DNA of 64,000 bases from Rhodoplanes serenus. Lineage in GTDB: Bacteria > Pseudomonadota > Alphaproteobacteria > Rhizobiales > Xanthobacteraceae. This document shows positions 52,865-61,133 of this stretch, piece after piece. Positions within the stretch are counted from its first letter, which is position 1. Each line of letters opens with the position of its first letter. The stretch spans positions 1 through 64,000 of the forward strand of contig CAMDFO010000017.1 of NCBI GenBank assembly GCA_945897515.1. Direction: 5' to 3'. The translations under genes and the position numbers were made by a program. A model generated the notes under the pieces. It saw nothing but the letters and a program-made list of their open reading frames with translations. It was not told the DNA's origin and ran no database searches.

Positions 52865-53604
52865 TTGCCGATATCGCTGATCGCGCCTTTGTTGGTGTCG
52901 GGATAGACCGTCGCCGGCGACTCGCCCTTGCGCCACTTGTCGATGGCGGTGCTGCGCTTGTTGGAATAGACCGGGGTTTCCGCGCGCGGCTGCACCAGGT
53001 CGGCGGGATTGTCGACCATCGCGGCGAGGTTGCGCTGCGTCGAGCAGCCGAGATTGTGGAACGGCTTGTTCTCGAAATGCCTGGTGTTGTAGCTCGGTCC
53101 AAGGTCTTCGGGCCAAAGTCCGCAAGGGCCGACTTGCGCCACGATCTGCGGATAGTTGAGCCGCAGCGTCGCCATCGTGCCGCGCACCGGCTGATACGGC
53201 TTGATGCCGACGCCATGGTTGGGGATGCCGGCGCCGGCCAGGATCGAGAGCACCTGGCGCAGCGAATCGAGAGCGGCGCGGTCGTTGCCGCCGCCGACCG
53301 GACGATCGATGGTGACACCGCCGGTTGCCTCGCGCTTCCAGGTTTGGGCGAATGCCAGCACCTCGGCGCGCTGGGTCGGGGTCAATCCGCCGCGGCCGGA
53401 GCCGACGAAGATTTCGAGCGAGCGCCCGGCTTCCGTGATGCTGATCGGATGACGCTCACGATAGTCCGATGGAACGCTTCCGGTGGTATTTTTGACCTTG
53501 TAACAGCCGGCAAGAGTGACGGCGAGACCGGCGATCGCCAGGGCGCGAACGGCCAGCGCAGCGGCTGGGCGTCGCCTCGCGATCGCAGGATTGTTGCAGG
53601 ACAT
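52861..53604 (-). CDS. cpaD: Pilus biogenesis lipoprotein CpaD
   Basis: Lipobox VTLAGC; DYRERHPISITEAGRSLEIFVGSGRGGLTPTQRAEVLAFAQTWKREATGG; NLAAMVDNPADLVQPRAE. Confidence 0.92.
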   Translation of the reverse strand: MSCNNPAIARRRPAAALAVRALAIAGLAVTLAGCYKVKNTTGSVPSDYRERHPISITEAGRSLEIFVGSGRGGLTPTQRAEVLAFAQTWKREATGGVTIDRPVGGGNDRAALDSLRQVLSILAGAGIPNHGVGIKPYQPVRGTMATLRLNYPQIVAQVGPCGLWPEDLGPSYNTRHFENKPFHNLGCSTQRNLAAMVDNPADLVQPRAETPVYSNKRSTAIDKWRKGESPATVYPDTNKGAISDIGK

Positions 53605-53627
53605 TGGTCGTCTCCTCGTCACGGAAT

Positions 53628-55079
53628 TCAATCGAGAATGAAGCCGTAGTTGCCGCGGTACGGCGGGCGCGGCTCGACCTTCCCCGGAATTCCATAGAGG
53701 CGGTTGAACCGCCCGAGCAGAATGGAGGAGGGATCGGAAGCGTCGGCAAAGCCGTCATCCGGCTTCGACAGGTCCTTCTGCGCCACTGCGCGAACCACGT
53801 AGGGCGTTACCAGCACGACCAGCTCGCTCTGGCGGTTGATGTAGTCGCGGCTTTTGAACAGCGTGCCGAGCACGGGAAGGTTCATCAGGGCGGGGATGCC
53901 ATTGAGCTGCTGCTTGGTCTGCTCATGGATCATGCCGGCCATCGCCAGCGTGCCGCCGGAGGGAATTTCCAGCGTGGTCTCGGCGCGGCGGGTCTTGATC
54001 GACGGAATGGTCAGCGTGGTAGTCTGGCTCGCGCTGATCGACTGCACCAGAGTCAGGGCGTTGTCGTTCGAGAGCTCTGACACCTCGGTCAGAATTTTGA
54101 GGCTGATACGTCCCTCCGACATCACGACCGGCGTGAAGTTGAGGCCGACGCCGAATTTCTTGAACTGGATCTGGGTTTGACAGTTCCGGGTGGTTGGATC
54201 GCAGGTGAAGCCTGCGGGAATGGGAAACTCGCCGCCGGCCAGGAAGTTGGCGGTCTCGCCCGAGATCGCGGTGAGGTTCGGCTCGGCCAGCGTGCGGATG
54301 ACGCCGGCGCGCTCCATGGCCCGCAGCGTCGCGCTGATGCCGCGCCAGCTTCCGGTGATGGTGTTGGAGTTGACCAGGGCCTGGCCGAGGACCGGGAATG
54401 GATTGGCGTTGTTGAAGTCGAGCACGGTCGAGCCGGACGACAGGTTGCCGCTCATGTCGATGCCGAGCTGCTTGATGATGTCGCGCTGAACCTCCGCCAC
54501 CGTCACCTTGAGCATGACCTGGTCGCGGCCGCGCACCACGATGCTGTTGACCACCTTGTTGCCGTCGCCCGCGAGCCGGGCCGCAAGGTCGAACGCCTGC
54601 TGGGCCTCGCCCTGGTTCGCGGCCGTACCGGCCAGCATGATGCCGTCGGCAAGACCTTCGACCCTGATGTCGGCGTCCGGCATCATGCGCTTGAGCGCGG
54701 CGCGCATGCCGTTGATGTCGCGATGCACCGAGATGTCGAAGCCGGCGAGCTGGCGGCCTTCGGCGTCGAAGAAGAACACATTGGTCTGTCCGACGGCGAC
54801 GCCGATCAGATAGGCGCGGCGCGACGTGCGAACCACGGCGTTGGCGATCCTGGGATCGGCGACCAGCACGTCCTTGACGTCGCGCGGCAGGTCGATCACC
54901 ACGGATTTTCCGACACCTACGGAGAGCGGCTTGGCAGCAGCGTCGCCGCTGACGTTGACGACGGCTGTAGCGTTGGCCGCCACCGGCTCGGCCGCGTCGG
55001 CCGGTCCGGTCAAGCCGAAGCCCAACATGACGATAAGCGCCGCTCGGGTGGCGGTGCGGATCAGCGTCGCTGTCGTCAT
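53628..55079 (-). CDS. cpaC: Tad pilus secretin CpaC/RcpA
   Basis: KPLSVGVGKSVVIDLPRDVKDVLVADPRIANAVV; secretin core FLAGGEFPIPAG...IQFKKFGVGLNFTPVVMSEGRISLKILTEVSELS. Confidence 0.93.
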   Translation of the reverse strand: MTTATLIRTATRAALIVMLGFGLTGPADAAEPVAANATAVVNVSGDAAAKPLSVGVGKSVVIDLPRDVKDVLVADPRIANAVVRTSRRAYLIGVAVGQTNVFFFDAEGRQLAGFDISVHRDINGMRAALKRMMPDADIRVEGLADGIMLAGTAANQGEAQQAFDLAARLAGDGNKVVNSIVVRGRDQVMLKVTVAEVQRDIIKQLGIDMSGNLSSGSTVLDFNNANPFPVLGQALVNSNTITGSWRGISATLRAMERAGVIRTLAEPNLTAISGETANFLAGGEFPIPAGFTCDPTTRNCQTQIQFKKFGVGLNFTPVVMSEGRISLKILTEVSELSNDNALTLVQSISASQTTTLTIPSIKTRRAETTLEIPSGGTLAMAGMIHEQTKQQLNGIPALMNLPVLGTLFKSRDYINRQSELVVLVTPYVVRAVAQKDLSKPDDGFADASDPSSILLGRFNRLYGIPGKVEPRPPYRGNYGFILD

Positions 55080-55098
55080 TTCGTGCTCCTTGTGCAAC

Positions 55099-55893
55099 TC
55101 ACTTCGGATTGACCGTCGTGGTCACGCCGTATCGAACCGTGTTGATGCTGGACTTCTTGTCGCTGCCGTCGTCGGCATCGGCCGTTTTCTTGCCGGCGTC
55201 GACCAGGCTGCGCAGCGCAAGCGACAGCGTTCCCATCTGCCGCGACAGCGCGAGCGTTTCGGATTGCCGCGGCGACAGCTCGAGCGTCGCGGTCTTGCCG
55301 ACGACGACACGCTGGCCGTTTTTCTCTTCGACCGACTGGTCGATCGCCAGCACGCGCACGCCGGTGAGGACGGTCTCGCTGGTATGGACTTCGATGCCGG
55401 CCGCTTTCTCCGCCGCCTTGTCGCGGCGCGACAGGATGACGTCGACAAAATCGTTGGGCAGGATGAACCCGCCGGCGCCGGTTTCCGGCGAGATTTCGGT
55501 GGAGATCGCCCGCATGCCGGCCGGCAGGATGGCGGCCATGAAACCGGCCGCGCCATTGGCCTTCACCAGCTTGGCGTCGCGGATCGGCTCACCCGCCGTG
55601 AACGGCGCGCGCGTGATCGATCCCGCGAGCTCCTCGATGGCGCCCGGCCGATCGGTTTTTCGGATGTAGCTGCCGCCTGTGGTCGAGGCCGGCCACGATT
55701 GCCAGGTGAAATCGCCGCCGGACACCAAGGTGCCCATGCCGATATCGCCTTTGGCGATCAGGACATCGACGGTTTCGAGCGGGGGAGGTCCTACAACGAC
55801 CTCTTTCTCTTAGGAGCTGAAGCCGACGAGATAGGCGGCAATGCCGCCGGCAGCGAGGGCGACGCCAAGCACTACAAAACGCGCGGCTTTCAT
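55099..55893 (-). pseudogene. cpaB: Flp pilus assembly protein CpaB/RcpC interrupted by an in-frame TAA (codon 28, 55810-55812)
   Basis: Manual reverse-strand translation: MKAARFVVLGVALAAGGIAAYLVGFSS*EKEVVVGPPPLETVDVLIAKGDIGMGTLVSGGDFTWQSWP...; the frame is continuous across the stop (55893 to 55737 = 52 codons). Confidence 0.85.
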
Positions 55894-56007
55894 AACGCTT
55901 CACTCACTCTGTTACGGGACGCAACGGCCAACATCGGCCGTGAACCGACTCACCTAATGAGACACTTGGGCGCTAGCGTCGACTTGAGGGGATTTCAGCA
56001 GCTAAAG

Positions 56008-56023
56008 GTCAATTCGTGGTTAA
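56008..56023 (-). promoter_or_regulatory. CtrA-like site TTAA-CCACGAA-TTGAC upstream of cpaB
   Basis: Reverse strand cgttaaccacgaattgac, ~115 nt upstream of the cpaB ATG. Confidence 0.45.
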
Positions 56024-56105
56024 CGGTGCGTATCCAAATGCAGTTAAAAATGCGTTGTCGAAAAATTCAGGCGCAATAACAGCGCGGTCCGCAAAACGCG
56101 GCCGC

Positions 56106-56609
56106 TCACAGTCCGAGCTTCATCCAGATCGTGTCGGGATAGATCATGAGCGCCGCAGCAGCGAGCGCGATGCCATAGGGAACGCCGCCGTCGAGCTTGT
56201 GCAGGCGCTTCACCCATTCCTGCTCGGCCAGCATCGCCGGCAGCGGCATCAGCCGGAAGCGGATCATCAGCAGGGTCAGGACACCGCCGAAGATCGAGGC
56301 GTAGAGCAGGTAGGCCATCAGGTGGTCGAAGCCGAGCCACAGCGCCGTCGCGGCCGCGAGCTTGGCATCGCCGCCGCCGATCCAGCCGCGCGCGAAGAAG
56401 CAGAATGTCACGGCGAGCACGGCAAAGGCGGCGCCGACATGCGAGAGCACATCGTTCGGGCTCATCCCGACCCAGAACGCCAGCGCAAAGAAGCCGGCCA
56501 CCAGGACCAGCGAGACGCGGTTGGAAATGGTCATGGTGAAAAGGTCGCTCGACGCTGCGAACGCCATCATCGCCGGAAACAGCAGAAGCCGCACTGCGTC
56601 GCTCAACAT
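56106..56609 (-). CDS. cpaA: Prepilin peptidase CpaA/TadV
   Basis: MMAFAASSDLFTMTISNRVSLVLVAGFF; GWIGGGDAKLAAATALWLG (GxGDxK motif). Confidence 0.92.
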   Translation of the reverse strand: MLSDAVRLLLFPAMMAFAASSDLFTMTISNRVSLVLVAGFFALAFWVGMSPNDVLSHVGAAFAVLAVTFCFFARGWIGGGDAKLAAATALWLGFDHLMAYLLYASIFGGVLTLLMIRFRLMPLPAMLAEQEWVKRLHKLDGGVPYGIALAAAALMIYPDTIWMKLGL

Positions 56610-56720
56610 GACCCTATTCCCTGCCTTGGGAACGCCGATGGTAGCCCCCAGCCCCTTGCGTTTTCGTTATCGGGGCCGCGCAAATTCTCGTCGCGTCTTA
56701 TGCAACAAAGCTGAATCGAA

Positions 56721-56746
56721 AAGGCTCCGGCGGTAACCGGAGCCTT
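56721..56746 (-). terminator. Rho-independent terminator downstream of Flp pilin 2
   Basis: aaggctccgg-cggtaa-ccggagcctt stem followed on the minus strand by TTCGATTC. Confidence 0.7.
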
Positions 56747-56766
56747 CGAGGTATCCGCAAATAGCT

Positions 56767-56928
56767 TTAGTTCAGGGCGTCCTGGACCGACGTGAAGGTG
56801 GTCTTGAGCTTGGACCCCATACCCTGCACGACGGCGATGATAGCCACCGAGATACCGGCGGCAATCAGGCCGTATTCGATGGCGGTGGCGCCGCCTTCGT
56901 CATGCAGGAAGCGAGCAATGGCAGACAT
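56767..56928 (-). CDS. flp: Flp family type IVb pilin (copy 2)
   Basis: MSAIARFLHDEGGATAIEYGLIAAGISVAIIAVVQGMGSKLKTTFTSVQDALN (53 aa, below the ORF-track cutoff). Confidence 0.93.
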   Translation of the reverse strand: MSAIARFLHDEGGATAIEYGLIAAGISVAIIAVVQGMGSKLKTTFTSVQDALN

Positions 56929-57076
56929 GAACATTTCTCCGATGGCTACGGACCGGTGCGTTTACCGGTACCGGGCCCCGTCCTAGGTCACAGAACTGAA
57001 TCGAAGATTTGAAGAGACCGGCAGTTTTTCGGACAATTTTAATCAACGGGCACCGTCGTGCGCGGCCCCAAACGAA

Positions 57077-57103
57077 AAGGCCCCGGCGCAAGCCGGAGCC
57101 TTT
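57077..57103 (-). terminator. Terminator-like hairpin downstream of Flp pilin 1
   Basis: aaaggccccggc-gca-agccggagccttt, one mismatch; minus strand continues into a T run. Confidence 0.65.
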
Positions 57104-57124
57104 CGAAGTGACGACGAACGCCGA

Positions 57125-57289
57125 TTAGTTCAGGGCGTTCTGGACCGACGTGAAGGTGGTCTTCAGCTTGGAGCCGAGGCCCTGCACAACCGCGATGATG
57201 GCGACGGAGATGCCGGCGGCGATCAGGCCGTATTCGATGGCGGTGGCACCGGATTCATCCTTGGCGAAACGCGAAACGAGGGTCTTCAT
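57125..57289 (-). CDS. flp: Flp family type IVb pilin (copy 1)
   Basis: MKTLVSRFAKDESGATAIEYGLIAAGISVAIIAVVQGLGSKLKTTFTSVQNALN (54 aa). Confidence 0.94.
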   Translation of the reverse strand: MKTLVSRFAKDESGATAIEYGLIAAGISVAIIAVVQGLGSKLKTTFTSVQNALN

Positions 57290-57599
57290 GGGTAGCCTCC
57301 TTTGGAACCACGTGGTGTCTCTCTTGCGACCGTTATGTCCGGCCGTCCGAGACCATGCGCCAAGCTACCCGCGCGCCCTTGCAGACGGGTTAATCCAATC
57401 GCAGAAACTACGGGTATTCGCCGGGAAGATGGACGTGGTTAAGGCTATGTCCACCGGATCGCAGAATATTCGTTGGTGGTTGTACAAAGAAAAATCTTAC
57501 GAGTATTTAATTAGGACGGGAAATCTGCTCGGAAATTGCGAGTAAATCCCCGATTACGGCGCGCAACTCTGTCGCGGAATCAAGGAACGTGCCGGTTTG

Positions 57600-57615
57600 T
57601 TAACGCCTTGTTGAC
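57600..57615 (+). promoter_or_regulatory. CtrA-like site TTAA-CGCCTTG-TTGAC upstream of the 57719 gene
   Basis: gtttgttaacgccttgttgacaat, ~105 nt upstream of the ATG at 57719. Confidence 0.45.
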
Positions 57616-57718
57616 AATCTTTATTGGCGGTCCATTCACCACTTTGCGGTCAACTCTCTTATCCGCAACCGCTTGGCGTCGCCCCGGCGTTGGTTCGGTG
57701 ATTGGTCTGGAGCTTCCG

Positions 57719-58222
57719 ATGGCTGCCTTTGTATCGCGTTGCGGTCGCATCGTTCCTGTTCTTGCGCTGTTCGCGCTCGCGGTGGCGGTCACCACACCAA
57801 TCCTTGCCGCCGACGCGGAGCCGCCGGTTTCGATCGGCGAGCCGGTCGTGATCACGCTGGACCAGGCCAGGGTGATCAGGCTGCCCGAGCGGACTGCCAC
57901 TCTCGTGGTCGGCAATCCGCTGATCGCGGACGTATCGCTGCAGGCCGGCGGCATCCTGGTTGTGACCGGCAAAGGCTACGGCGTCACCAACCTGCTGGCG
58001 CTCGACCGGACCGGCGCGGTGCTGATGGAGCATCCGATCGAGGTCCAGGGCCCGCGCGACAATGTCGTGGTGGTGTACCGCGGCGTGGAGCGCGAATCCT
58101 ATAGCTGCTCGCCCAAGTGCGAGCGCCGGATCACGCTCGGCGACACCCAGAACTTCTTCGCCGCGACGCTCGGCCAGACCAACATTCTCAACACCCAGGC
58201 CCAGAACGCCGGCCCGCGATAA
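57719..58222 (+). CDS. Stand-alone pilus-assembly N-terminal-domain protein (secretin CpaC N-domain-like)
   Basis: IGEPVVITLDQARVIRLPERTATLVVGNPLIADVSLQAGGILVVTGKGYGVTNLLALDRTGAVLMEHPIEV, parallels the CpaC N-domain. Confidence 0.8.
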   Translation: MAAFVSRCGRIVPVLALFALAVAVTTPILAADAEPPVSIGEPVVITLDQARVIRLPERTATLVVGNPLIADVSLQAGGILVVTGKGYGVTNLLALDRTGAVLMEHPIEVQGPRDNVVVVYRGVERESYSCSPKCERRITLGDTQNFFAATLGQTNILNTQAQNAGPR

Positions 58223-58362
58223 CGCAACCGGCCGGTTTGGTTAGCGCCCGGTCAACGATGACCGTCGTGTTGTAGGCGTCTGCCACAACAATTCGACAAC
58301 GGGTCTTTGCTAAAACGCCATCCTGCCAGGCGGAAAATTCCCGCCCAACGTCGGATGCTATC

Positions 58363-58929
58363 ATGACCGAGACCACTTCGGCCGGACTGGCAAAGTTCGC
58401 AAAACGGCTGCCCGGATATGCGACCGCGCGCCGGATGTTCCGCCAGCAGGACGGTGCGGCGGCGATCGAATTCGGAATGGTTGCGGCGCCGTTTCTGGCG
58501 CTGGTGTTCGCCATCATGGAAACCGCGATCGTGTTCTTCGCCGGCCAGGCGCTGGAAACGGCTGCCGGCGACAGTGCGCGCCTGATCATGACCGGCCAGG
58601 CGCAGAACGCCGGCTACGATCAAGGCAAGTTCAAGGAAGCCGTCTGCGGCAAGATCTACGGCCTGTTCAATTGCAATGCGGGCTTGTTGGTCGACGTCAA
58701 GAAATACACTTCGTTCGCCAGCGTCCCGCTCGCCAAGCCGATCACCAACGGCAACGTCGACACCAACCTCAGCTATACGCCGGGCGAGCCGGGCGACATC
58801 GTGGTGGTGCGGCTGATGTACCAGTGGCCGGTCTATGTGTCGCTGCTCGGGCTCAACCTGTCCGACGTTTCCGGCGGCAAGCGCCTCCTGATGTCCACCA
58901 TCGCGTTCCGCAACGAACCGTACAAATGA
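58363..58929 (+). CDS. TadE/TadG-type pseudopilin
   Basis: FRQQDGAAAIEFGMVAAPFLALVFAIMETAIVFFAGQALETAAGDSARLIMTGQAQ. Confidence 0.88.
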   Translation: MTETTSAGLAKFAKRLPGYATARRMFRQQDGAAAIEFGMVAAPFLALVFAIMETAIVFFAGQALETAAGDSARLIMTGQAQNAGYDQGKFKEAVCGKIYGLFNCNAGLLVDVKKYTSFASVPLAKPITNGNVDTNLSYTPGEPGDIVVVRLMYQWPVYVSLLGLNLSDVSGGKRLLMSTIAFRNEPYK

Positions 58930-58949
58930 GACGAGCCAGGAGCAGTCCT

Positions 58950-59513
58950 ATGAACCTCAAGGCCCTTCTCGCTCGCTTTCTCGACAGCCGCGTCGGCCAT
59001 CTGGCCCGCGACGAGCGCGGCGTATCCGCCGTCGAGTTCGCGATGCTGCTGCCGCTGATGCTGTCGCTCTATCTCGGCGCGGTGGAGATTTCGCAAGGCA
59101 TCGGCGCCGACCGCAAGGTGACGCTCACCGCGCGCACGGTTGCCGACTTGGTCTCGCAGGTTCAGTCCATCAACAACCAGGGCATGACCAATTCGCTCAA
59201 CGCCTCGACCGCGGTCATGTCGCCGTTCCCATCCAGCAATCTCAAGGTGGTGGTGTCGAGCATCAAGATCGATGCGCAGGGCAAGGCGACCATCGACTGG
59301 AGCGATACGCTCAACGGCACCGCGCGGTCCAAGGGCGCCACCGTCACGCTTCCCACCGCGCTCAACGTCGCCAACACGTACCTGATTTGGAGCGAGGTGC
59401 AGTACACCTACAAGCCGGTGATCGGCTACGTCATCTCCGGCACGCTGACGCTCAAGGATCAGATCTACATGCGGCCGCGGTTGTCGGACTCGGTGACGCG
59501 CACCGCGTCCTGA
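58950..59513 (+). CDS. TadE/TadG-type pseudopilin (second)
   Basis: LARDERGVSAVEFAMLLPLMLSLYLGAVEISQGIGADRKVTLTARTVADLVSQ. Confidence 0.85.
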   Translation: MNLKALLARFLDSRVGHLARDERGVSAVEFAMLLPLMLSLYLGAVEISQGIGADRKVTLTARTVADLVSQVQSINNQGMTNSLNASTAVMSPFPSSNLKVVVSSIKIDAQGKATIDWSDTLNGTARSKGATVTLPTALNVANTYLIWSEVQYTYKPVIGYVISGTLTLKDQIYMRPRLSDSVTRTAS

Positions 59514-59521
59514 CCAAGACC

Positions 59522-59974
59522 TTATGAGATCGGCAGCGATGTCGTCGACTTGATCTTCTGCATCGCGAACCGCGACGTCACGTTCTTCAGCGGAACCGTG
59601 GCGATCAGCTTCTTGTAGAATTTATCGTAGCCCTGGATATCGGGGACCACCACCCGCAGCATGTAGTCGACGTCACCCGCCATGCGGTGAAACTCCATCA
59701 CCTCCGGCATCGCGCTGACGCTTTCGGCGAAACGGTCGAGCCAGGCTTGCGAGTGATCCCCGGTCTCGATCGACACGAACACGGTGATGCCCAATCCGAT
59801 CTTGTCCTGGTCGATCAGCGCCACGCGCTTCTGGATCACACCGTCCGCTTCAAGCCGCTGGATGCGCTTCCAGCACGGCGTCGACGACAGGCCGACGCGG
59901 CTGCCGATTTCCGCAACCGACAGCGAGGCGTCCTCCTGCAGCACCGTCAGGATTTTCCGGTCGATGGCATCCAT
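59522..59974 (-). CDS. Lrp/AsnC family transcriptional regulator
   Basis: MDAIDRKILTVLQEDASLSVAEIGSRVGLSSTPCWKRIQRLEADGVIQKRVALIDQDKIGLGITVFVSIETG. Confidence 0.94.
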   Translation of the reverse strand: MDAIDRKILTVLQEDASLSVAEIGSRVGLSSTPCWKRIQRLEADGVIQKRVALIDQDKIGLGITVFVSIETGDHSQAWLDRFAESVSAMPEVMEFHRMAGDVDYMLRVVVPDIQGYDKFYKKLIATVPLKNVTSRFAMQKIKSTTSLPIS

Positions 59975-60071
59975 TCTCTCAAACCCTCGAAAAAGAGACG
60001 ATATTGATCGCATGATAGCAATTGGCAGTAGCAACGTTCTTTTATTTCGGGACCCTCTGTCCATATAGAGA

Positions 60072-60081
60072 AGAATATTCT
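60072..60081. promoter_or_regulatory. Palindrome AGAATATTCT in the lrp/rhodanese divergent region (candidate Lrp-type site)
   Basis: Perfect 10-bp palindrome in an AT-rich patch between divergent genes. Confidence 0.35.
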
Positions 60082-60149
60082 ATTTCAAGAGAAATCCTCC
60101 GCGTCCCGCCTGGGGGTTTACGAGTTTCCAGGCCACCACAAGGTGACTT

Positions 60150-61115
60150 ATGCTTTCCGCGCTCCGCCGCATTGCCTTCGCCGCAACTCTGGCCGCCGGC
60201 TTCTCGGTTTCCACGCTGGCCTCCGAGGTCACGCCGCTGGTCTCGCCGTCCTGGCTGAAGGCCAACCTGTCCGACTCCAACCTCGTGGTGCTCGACATCC
60301 GTTCCGCGCTCGATGGCGGCGGAGCCGAAGCCTATGCCCAGGGCCATGTCCCGGGCGCGGTGCACAGCGACTACGACAAGGGCGGCTGGCGCGTGACCCG
60401 CAACGGCGTGCCCTTCATGGTGCCGACCACCGCGGAGCTGGAAAAGCTGATCGGCGAGACCGGCATCGACGAAGACAACCACGTCGTCGTGGTGCCGGCC
60501 GGCGTGCATGTGCTCGACTTCGGTGCGGCCGCCCGCGTCTATTGGACGCTCAAGGCGGCGGGCCACAATCGCGTGTCGATCCTCGACGGCGGCTTCGCGG
60601 CGTGGAAGGCCGACTCTTCCAATCCGGTCGAGACCGGCGTCAATCGCCCAAGCCCGAAGATTTTTTCGGTCGAGTTCAACAAGAATGCGCTCGCCGACGC
60701 CGCGGAAGTCGAACGGGTGTCGAAATCCGGCGACGCGACGCTGCTCGATGCGCGGCCCGCGAGCTTCTTCTCCGGCAAGGAGAAGGCGCCGGCCGCCAAG
60801 GCCTATGGCCACATTCCGCGCGCCCGCAATATCGACAGCGCCACGTTCTACGATCCGGCGACCAACCGGCTGCGGCCGCAGGCCGAGCTTGCCGCCATCG
60901 CCGCCACGCTGCCCGCGGGTCCGGTGCTGAGCTACTGCAACACCGGACATTGGGCCGCGACCAACTGGTTCGTGCTGTCGGAGTTGCTCGGCCGGAAAGA
61001 CACCAAGCTCTATGCTGGCTCCATGGTGGAGTGGACTGCCGACGGCAACCGGCCGGTGGAATCGCAGCGCACGCGATGGGACGACCTGAAGAAGTCGCTC
61101 GGCGTCGGCCTGTGA
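60150..61115 (+). CDS. Secreted two-domain rhodanese-type sulfurtransferase
   Basis: Signal-like N-term; LVSPSWLKANLSDSNLVVLDIRSAL; VEWTADGNRP preceded by VLSYCNTGHWAATNWFVLSELLG (active-site CNTGHWA). Confidence 0.9.
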   Translation: MLSALRRIAFAATLAAGFSVSTLASEVTPLVSPSWLKANLSDSNLVVLDIRSALDGGGAEAYAQGHVPGAVHSDYDKGGWRVTRNGVPFMVPTTAELEKLIGETGIDEDNHVVVVPAGVHVLDFGAAARVYWTLKAAGHNRVSILDGGFAAWKADSSNPVETGVNRPSPKIFSVEFNKNALADAAEVERVSKSGDATLLDARPASFFSGKEKAPAAKAYGHIPRARNIDSATFYDPATNRLRPQAELAAIAATLPAGPVLSYCNTGHWAATNWFVLSELLGRKDTKLYAGSMVEWTADGNRPVESQRTRWDDLKKSLGVGL

Positions 61116-61133
61116 CCGCGCTATAGAACGCCC

